Assembly: GCF_018446385.1 (NCBI RefSeq)
Contig: NC_055994.1
Location: 34,990,368-35,054,367 of the forward strand
Direction: 5' to 3'
Length of the DNA stretch: 64,000 nucleotides
Origin: Zingiber officinale
Taxonomy: Eukaryota > Streptophyta > Magnoliopsida > Zingiberales > Zingiberaceae
The notes beneath the pieces were generated by a model. That model had not been told where the DNA came from, searched no databases, and saw nothing but the letters and a program-made list of their open reading frames with translations. Position numbers and translations under genes: made by a program. Positions 56,881-64,000 of the stretch are shown piece after piece; the first letter of the stretch is position 1; every line of letters begins with the position of its first letter.

Positions 56881-57215
56881 ACTATAAATTCAAAAATTAA
56901 ATTCAAAATTCGAAATTAAATTATAAATTCAAAAATGAAATTCAAAATTTGAAATTAAATTATAAATTCAAAAAATTAAATTCAAAATTCAAAATTAAAT
57001 TATAAATTCAAAAAATTAAATTCAAAATTCCAAATTAAATTATAAATTCAAAAATGAAATTCAAAATTCGAAATTAAATTATAAATTCAAAAATGAAATT
57101 CAAAATTCAAAATTAAATTATAAATTCAAAAATAAAAAATTCGAAATTAAATTATAAATTCAAAAATTAAATTCAAAAATTAAATGAAATTCAAAATTCG
57201 AAATTAAATAAATCA
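56881..57215. repeat. AT-rich tandem array in the SIRE2 gag-pol spacer
   Basis: About nine imperfect units of roughly 33 bp built from AAATTATAAATTCAAAAA and ATTCAAAATTCGAAATTA words. The sequence is unrelated to the 21-bp array of SIRE1 but occupies the same site in the element. Confidence 0.88.
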
Positions 57216-58026
57216 AATTAAAAGGAAGGCTCCAGATTATCTGGTACCTCCGAACTTAATATACCCGATAAGGGTAACCAAGAGTAGACCACCCGGCAGG
57301 GTAATTAAGGTTAGGTAAAATGGGCTAGGTTTAACTTGACCCACGGTACTGGTGAAATTTTTTGGATGATAGTACGTTAGGGAAGCTTGGGCATCGCATG
57401 TCTAGGAAGATATGACTTCGACCTGGTGCATTTGGCCAAGTGGAACTGACCGAAGCTACCCTTAAATGGATCCTAACTAGTTAGACCAAGGATTAGTATT
57501 AAGTTCAGTGGGTAGGACTATTTGGAAAACCTCGAAGGCATGGTTACTTTAATGAGCTCCGTGTGACTCACCATAGCCCAGAAGTTTATCCAAAGAATGC
57601 TTACTTGTTGAACCCAAAGCTAAACCTGAATCTAACACAAAGTTAAACCAGACCTTTGAATTCAACAATAAATCATCTCACATCAATTATAGGATTCCCT
57701 GATTGATAATTTAGATCGGGTGAGATGACTAAGCAAACTAAATTTTAAATCTTACTTAAAGTTAAGTTAAACATCCTTCAAAATCAAATTAATTCAAATA
57801 TCTCCAACCTAAACAGTTTTAATCAAGTTAAATTAATAATAATAATAAAAAAAAATAAAAAAAAATAAAAAAAATTTTTTAAAACACTTTTCTAAACAAT
57901 TGCAACAATATGACCAATTATTGTTAACTTAGCCTGGGTAAGATAAAATTCTAAGGAGTCCACGTCAGTCAAACTATCTTTTTATCCATTAACAAGAAAT
58001 CAATTCATTCACTTTATGTGTAGGAG
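57216..58026 (+). other. gag-pol spacer of SIRE2
   Basis: About 0.8 kb with stops in all frames, partly matching the spacer of SIRE1. It ends TTATGTGTAG just before the protease frame, a possible splice acceptor; whether pol is expressed by splicing is an inference. Confidence 0.55.
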
Positions 58027-61013
58027 TTGGATCAATGGATGTTGGATAGTGGATGCTCCAGACATATGACTGGAGATAAATTGAAGTTTTCAAAGCTCAA
58101 ACTAAAAAATTTAGGATCAGTTGCATTCGGCAACAATGGTCAACTTAAAGTAATCGGAAGAGGTAATATCGAACTCAGCTCCGATTTTATTATTAGAAAA
58201 GTTCTGTTAGTTGAAAATTTCAATTTTAACTTACTAAGTATAAGCCAATTGTGTGATAGCGGATACTTAGTCACTTTTGACAAAGCTAGATGTTTAGTCA
58301 AAAATATTGAAAATCCTGAAATCACACTTAAGGGACTTAGGAAAAATAATATGTACTCAATCAATCTACCCATATCCTCAATAAAGTGTTTAATAACACA
58401 GGAAGAGGAAACTGACTTGTGGCACAGAAGACTGGGTCACACTCACACTAGACTCATTTCAAAAATGAGTCATAATGGTCTAGTTAGAGGTTTGCCCAAA
58501 ATAAAATTCATTGAAAACTCAATCTGTAATGTTTGTCAACAAGGAAAACAAACTAAGTCAACACACAAATCAACAAATCTAGAAAGAACCAACTCGTTAC
58601 TTGAGATCCTTCACCTTGACCTATTTGATTCACATGGAGCCAAGTCACTAAGCAAGAACCAGTATTGCTTAGTAATAATTGATGACTACTCTAGGTTTAC
58701 ATGGGTAAGATTCCTAAAAACAAAAGATGAAACCTATGATAATTATCATAACTAATGGAAAATGAAAAAGATACTAAAATTAAAAGAATAAGAAGTGATC
58801 ACGGGGGAGAATTTGAAAATCATAGATTTACTCAATTTTGTAAAATAAATGGATACCTACATGAATTTTCATGTCCTAGAACCCCTCAGCAAAATGGTCT
58901 AGTGGAACGTAAAAATAGAACACTACAAGAAGCCGCTAGAACTATGTTAAATGAATATAATTTAAATCACCAATTTTGGGCTGAAGCAATAAATACTGCA
59001 AATCATATTCAAAACAGAATTTTAATCAACAAATTTCACAAGAAAACCCCTTATGAACTATATTATCATAAAATTCCTAACTTAAACTATTTAAAAATAT
59101 TTGGGTGTAAAGTTCACATTTTAAATACTAAAAATTATTTAGGAAAATTCACACCCAAATCTAACCCAGGAATATTTTTAGGATACTCCTCAAATAGTAG
59201 AGCCTATAGAGTCTACAATCAAAACACCCTAAAAGTTGAAGAAACAACTAATATAATATTTGATGAAGAAAATAATCTACCAAATATAAATGTGAATGTT
59301 GAACCAAGAAATATAGAAGATGATGAAATTCAACCAAATCTTAATAAACCAGAGGAACTAGCCCCTGACCCAATTATAAGACCAACTAGGGCCAGTACCT
59401 CTCATCCACCTGACCAAATTTTGGGTGATCCAAACCTAGGAGTCAGAACTAGATCTTCCTATAGAATCCATAGTCAGATTGCCTTAATTTATAAAATCGA
59501 ACCTAAAACAATAGACGAAGCACTACCCGACCCGGACTGGATCATAGCTATGCAGGAGGAATTAGCCCAATTTGAAAGAAACCAAGTCTGGGACCTTGTA
59601 CCTAAACCTATAGATAAATCAATAATAGACACCAAATGGGTTTTTAGAAATAAGTTGGATGATCAGGGTGATATCATAAGAAACAAAGCCAGACTAGTAG
59701 CCAAAGGATTTAGTCAAGTTGAAGGATTAGACTATGATGAAACCTATGCACCGGTAGCTAGACTCGAATCCATTCGAATGCTATTAGCCTATGCAGCAAA
59801 TAAAGGGTTTAAATTATACCAAATGGATGTTAAGTCAGCCTTTTTAAATGGTTTCATCAAAGAAGAGGTCTATGTAAGCCAACCCCCAGGATTTGAAGAC
59901 TTAAACAATCCTACTCACGTATTTAAGTTAAAAAAAGCCTTGTATGGACTTAAACAAGCCCCTAGGGCATGGTATGAACGGTTGTCCAATCACTTAACTT
60001 CCAAAGGCTTCAACCAAGGTCAAATAGATCCAACTCTATTCGTAAAAACTGTAGAAAAAGACATCTTCATAGCCCAAATCTATGTTGATGATATAATTTT
60101 TGGATCTACTAACTCTAAATTTCTAAAAGAATTTGTTAAATTAATGGAAAGTGAATTTGAAATGAGTATGGTTGGTGAACTTAATTTTTTCTTAGGCTTA
60201 CAAATAAAACAAACTAAAGATGGAATTTACATTTATCAAACTAAATATGCTAAGGAGTTAATTAAAAAATTCTGCATAGAAAATTCAAAGATAATAAACA
60301 CTCCAATGGCAACCAACATCAATATTGACTCTGACCCAGTAGGAAAACCAGTAGACCCAAAATATTATAGAAGTGTAATAGGTAGCTTATTGTACCTAAC
60401 TGCAAGCCGACCTGATATATTGTTTGCTGCAAGATACCAATCCTGTGCAAAAGAGTCACACTTAACCTATGTTAAAAGAATACTTAGGTACATTAAAGGT
60501 ACTCTAAATATAGGACTCTGGTACCCTAGAACTTGCACTCTTGACCTTCATGGCTATTCTGACTCAGATTACGCTGGATGCAAGTTAGATAGAAAAAGCA
60601 CAAGTGGCAGTTGTCAATTTCTAGGGCAATGCCTTGTAAGTTGGTCAAGTAGAAAGCAACATTGTGTTGCTTTATCTACCACTGAAGCTGAATATATAGC
60701 CTTAGGTGAATGCGCATCTCAATTGCTATGGATGATGCATACTCTTAAAGACTATCAACTAGAATATCATAAAACAAAAATTTCAATTGATAATATAAGT
60801 TCAATAAATCTAACAAAAAACCCAATTCATCACTCAAGGACTAAACATATAGAGGTGAAGCATCATTTTGTAAGGGATCATGTAGCTAAGGGTGATATTA
60901 TACTCAACTATGTTGAGTCAAAATCAAACCTAGCTGACATTTTCACAAAACCCTTACCTGAACTTGAGTTCAGCTCACTTAGAAGACAAATAGGCATGTG
61001 TTGGGTAGAATAG
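58027..61013 (+). pseudogene. copia pol of SIRE2 (protease-integrase-RT-RNase H), one frame break
   Basis: First frame (58027-58755): protease motif LDSGCSRHMTGD, integrase zinc region (LWHRRLGHTHTRL, CNVCQQGKQTKSTH), core start (LHLDLFDSHG, IIDDYSRFTWVRF), ending at YDNYHN-stop because of a small indel. Second frame (58755-61013, 752 residues): integrase continues ([29 protein letters not shown]). RT follows ([61 protein letters not shown] near residue 442, [18 protein letters not shown]). RNase H is next ([54 protein letters not shown]), and the frame ends [11 protein letters not shown]. Four residues (VSMC) present in SIRE1 are deleted after ILFA. All catalytic motifs are otherwise present, so the enzyme was active until recently. 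Confidence 0.92.
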
Positions 61014-62144
61014 ATACTATAACTTTATATTCTTTACTTGTTTTTTTTATAACTTCTAGGCAAAATTGATTTACCAAAATCCCCACTTTACTAGACTTTC
61101 GAAAGTTGGATTTAGTTTAGGATTGTACCCTTAGAAATCATGTTCCTCCAGGACTCAGCCAGAGCATCTCACAAACACCTAGGTTTACCTTGATTGTGTT
61201 TGTAAAACATAGAATGGTGTGAGATGCATAGGGTACAGCCTGGACTCAAGAATGCTTATTTCTGTGCATCAATATGAGTCTGGGCATTAAATACATAATT
61301 AACAGTAATCAAATCAAGTCTTCCAGCCTTAGTCAAATCTAACTGGATCAATTGACTTGACTTGACTAACCAGGTGAACACTGTTGCCCTCTAGGCAATC
61401 AGCAAGTAGCTAAATGGTTAGACAGTTGGTGGAGGCAATATTAAAGTTTAAGCATGTTTGTACTTAAGGGCTCTGATACCTGATCAAAACCAAATCTTGA
61501 CTCATGCTTGGACTTTAGAACACTGAAACCTTACTAAAACTAAATTAAGGTTATCTCTTCTCCTTTGCCTTAAGTATTCCTGAAATTTATCTCAAAAACA
61601 TTCCTTAAGCAGTTTTATCAAAATTTTCTCCAAACTTAACTTTCAAATATCTTCTTCTTTGAAATTTTTTTTTTAAACCCTTTTGAAAATTCATTAAGTT
61701 GTTAAAGCTTTAAAAAATTATTTTTCCTTGCAAATTTATTTGAAAATCTCTGAAGTTGAAACTTGTATTTTGAAAATTTTTCTATGAAAATTTTGGAAAC
61801 CAATGTTTTTCTATAGACTCTATAGACTCAAAAAGAGCTCATGTTTTTCTATGTCAATTCAAACAAAATAAATTCTAAGGTGTTGTCCTTCACTTTCCTT
61901 GCCTAAGTTAAAATGTTTTTTAATTCTGTCTTGAAAAATTAAGTTTTTCAAAACTAGCTCATTTTTGATATATGGCAAAGGGGGAGAGTAGAGAAATTCA
62001 AAGTAGAGAAATTCAAAAGAAAAAGGAAACCCAAAGGGGAGGTTACATTAAGTGTTAGTTTGTAATGCTATTTTTTTCCTTGAACTTATATACTTATGCA
62101 TATTATATGTTCTACTTAATGAATTGGGTTGCTAATCAAGGAGT
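61014..62144 (+). other. 3' non-coding region and polypurine tracts of SIRE2
   Basis: 1.1 kb with no coding frame. A strong polypurine tract GGCAAAGGGGGAGAGTAGAG (61975-61994) lies 150 bp before the 3' LTR; only the weak ATCAAGGAG adjoins the LTR. A second purine run, CCCAAAGGGGAGG, is near 62030. Confidence 0.65.
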
Positions 62145-63273
62145 TGTTGGTGCGGAAGCATCCGACGATCGAACCTGAGTTTTGATAATGGCAAAGGATT
62201 CAAAGTTAAGGGTTGTTGTAATCTAACATGGTTGAATGAGTATTTCAGGAAAGTCCTAGCTGCGGTTAGGCAAAGGGAAAAACCCTAGGGGGTGGTAACC
62301 CTAGGTCATAGGGGGTGGTAACCCTATGCGGAAAGTAAGTACGGTGCCCGAAAAAGTCCTAGGGGGTGGTAACCCTAGGTGGAAAGTCCTGGTGTCGCGA
62401 ACCAGGTGAAAGTCTGGACTAGCCGGGAAGCGGATGTCCAGCAGAAAGTCCGGAAGCATCGAGTGCTGAGCAAAAGTCCAGTCGATCTGGAGGATCGACT
62501 GGCAACAGGTAAATCTCCTGAGTGGAGTAGGTGAGGACGCGTTCCTCGTAGAGGGAACAGTAGGCGTCGGGTCGACCTAGGATTTCCGGTTGGATATCCG
62601 AAGTCAGACTCGGACAGTCCGAAGACTGTCAATTCTTCTTTACGATGTTTTGTCTTATTCTAACACTGTCTTGCAGGGGATTTTGCTTGGACTAACCTTT
62701 GTTTGCAGGTGAGGAACCTGCTGGAAAAAGGCTGTCCGGGCGCCCGGAACAGGTCCGGGCGCCCGGGACCAAAGTTTATCCCTTGCGCGAAGTTGACACG
62801 TACAGCATCCTGGTTGGCTGGCCACGTCACACTACAAGCACCCGGAAGGGATCCAGGCGCCCGGAACGTCATATAAAAGAAGGGTCAAGGTGCAGCTTCA
62901 GAAAAACAACAATCTAAGTAATCTCCCTGCGACAAGCTGCTAACGACTCGATCCAGAAAGTGCTGCAACGACACCCCGACAACCCAGAGCTTCGATTTAG
63001 TCTTTTGTTGTCGGTATAATCTGTTTACTGCTTTAAATTGTAGTTAATCTGTAATAGTTTTATCATGCTTATAGTTGTTGCCCACGGAAAGCGATCAAGG
63101 ATCGCGGGCCTTCGAGTAGGAGTCGCTTTAGGCTCCGAACGAAGTAAATCTTCCTGTCTCTCTGTGTTTGTTATTTCTTTATTCCGCTGCACTTTTACTC
63201 ATTTGTTTTACGAATCGAAAGAAATAGCCACGAACGCTATTCACCCCCCCTCTAGCGTGGTCTCGATCCAACA
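62145..63273 (+). repeat. 3' LTR of SIRE2
   Basis: 1129 bp, ends TGTTGGTGCGG and ATCCAACA. Most differences from the 5' copy are in the palindrome region and a replaced segment near 62335-62355; right duplication GTGTT at 63274-63278. Confidence 0.94.
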
Positions 63274-63278
63274 GTGTT

Positions 63279-63460
63279 GTCATTTAAAAAAAAAGTCGCT
63301 CAATGACAACAATTTTGCTAAAACTGTTGTCTTTTATATTTAATGGGGAGTTCAAAGACAACGGTTTTGGCAAAAACCGTTGTCTTTGAGCAAATATGCA
63401 ACGCTTTCTCTTAAAACCGTTGTCGTAGGGGTGTTGTCGTTTGCAAGTTTTGTTGTAGTG
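63279..63460. repeat. Right end of the CACTA element
   Basis: Subterminal ACAACGG/CCGTTGT words (for example near 63358, 63377, 63416) and the terminal inverted repeat, whose last bases TTTTGTTGTAGTG end at 63460. The AAT duplication follows. Confidence 0.92.
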
Positions 63461-63463
63461 AAT

Positions 63464-64000
63464 CAGTGATGGCAGAACGTGATCTTCTTTGTACACACTG
63501 TAGGAAGATTCGTGCTCATCATCGGAAGAGCAATTACAAAAATCAAAGAGTTCTCCACTATTTCACAAACCAAATCCCGCAGCTTTGGATGTTCTTCTTC
63601 CTCTCGTTCTTCCACTCCCACGTGAACAACCCTTGGATGCACCCTTTATAATGGGAATTATCCCAAGGGTAAAAGGGACATTTTCCCCAAGGAAAGTGGA
63701 AAGCGTGAGCATGCCCACGTTCCCATTTCCTATATTTTCCACCCGTCTAATGTAAGTCACTAAGACCAGTTAGTCACAAAGAATAAATAAGTCACATAGA
63801 CTATATAAGAGTTTAGTCACAAAGACCATATCAGAACATCCAATCCATACATAGAGAAAATGATTCGTGGGATAGCAAGCACACTGAGCGATAGATGCTA
63901 AGAAGATTGTTACACCTTACATATCCCGCTCTTTGAGTAATCAATGCTAACAAAGTTATTACACTTTATTTAGCCGCTCTTTCAAATGAATCAGAGACAT
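63464..64000. other. Flank of the CACTA element; possibly the rest of an LTR
   Basis: No coding frame of known family. It would directly continue 41508-41579 if the CACTA element were absent. Text such as AGTCACAAAGA repeated at 63770 and 63812 looks LTR-like, but the second boundary is outside the window. Confidence 0.3.

Larger units (their letters stand above)
53805..63273 (+). mobile_element. SIRE-like Ty1/copia retrotransposon, nearly complete (SIRE2)
   Basis: 9469 bp with LTRs of 1155 and 1129 bp (TGTTGG to ATCCAACA), primer site, gag, spacer, pol, a 1.1-kb 3' region and an intact duplication GTGTT. Two lesions disable it: a TGA in gag and a small indel in integrase. No env-like frame lies between pol and the 3' LTR, although some SIRE relatives have one. 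It inserted into the right subterminal region of the CACTA element. Confidence 0.95.
41583..63460. mobile_element. Pack-CACTA transposon with captured PEPCK exons and two nested retrotransposons
   Basis: Ends are CACTACAACAAAAACTGCAAA at left and the inverted match on the right, whose complement starts CACTACAACAAAACTTGCAAA. A 3-bp duplication AAT flanks it. Many CCGTTGT/ACAACGG motifs lie within several hundred bases of both ends (41600-42030; 53715-53804 and 63279-63440), as expected for TNPA-type subterminal binding sites. Removing the gypsy (42119-50127) and SIRE-like (53805-63273) insertions leaves about 4.4 kb. No TNPD or TNPA transposase was seen, so it is non-autonomous. Its core carries six exons of a PEP carboxykinase gene. 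Confidence 0.92.

Noticed and set aside
61014..62144. An env-like gene of the SIRE element
   Set aside because: No frame of useful length, signal peptide or membrane segment is present after pol.

Overview
The window is nuclear DNA of a flowering plant. It holds Ty1/copia and Ty3/gypsy LTR retrotransposons primed by initiator tRNA-Met (TGGTATCAGAGC primer sites), a CACTA transposon, a hAT relic, an NLR-type gene and captured exons of a plant phosphoenolpyruvate carboxykinase. The large SIRE-like and Tekay-like elements fit a TE-rich genome, possibly a monocot such as Zingiberales, but the species is an inference. Almost all of the window is transposon sequence inserted in transposon sequence. 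Family names below (SIRE, Tork, Tekay) come from motifs remembered from these families, not from a search.

Left stack (1-13741, all minus strand): a Tork-like copia element (5' LTR 11750-13741) was hit by a SIRE-like copia element (LTR 7735-9141, gag and pol down to 2525). That element was in turn hit by a Ty3/gypsy element whose LTR fills 1-2524 and runs off the window. Next come one exon of a DDT/CDCA7-like gene (13742-14045), a copia relic (about 14760-16350), a hAT transposase relic (about 17640-18320), a foldback sequence and a truncated, motif-degenerate NLR gene (18699-19940, minus).

Middle: a complete 4.9-kb element at 21286-26151 (target duplication CCAAC) encodes only Gag and is a TR-GAG-type non-autonomous retrotransposon. 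After 163 bp of host sequence comes a complete but pol-eroded Ty3/gypsy element at 26320-38880 (duplication ATAAT). Its 3' LTR contains a Tork-like solo LTR (34374-36377, duplication GCTGA), from the same family as the LTR at 11750. Host sequence and a decayed LTR follow to 41507.

Right: a CACTA transposon spans 41583-63460 (terminal repeats CACTACAACAAAA, duplication AAT). Its own sequence is about 4.4 kb and carries six exons with introns of a PEP carboxykinase gene (51930 to about 53560, minus), making it a Pack-CACTA. It was then invaded by a young gag-pro-only gypsy element (42119-50127, duplication TAATT) and by a nearly complete SIRE-like element (53805-63273, duplication GTGTT).

The strongest unexplained signal is in the LTR promoters. 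The two SIRE-like elements, the TR-GAG element and a decayed relative all carry short palindromes (cores GTCGAC or GGCGCC) in pairs spaced 19-21 bp apart, ending just upstream of the TATA box. Each family has its own palindrome sequence but shares this layout. In one LTR the pair is repeated five times at about 100-bp intervals.
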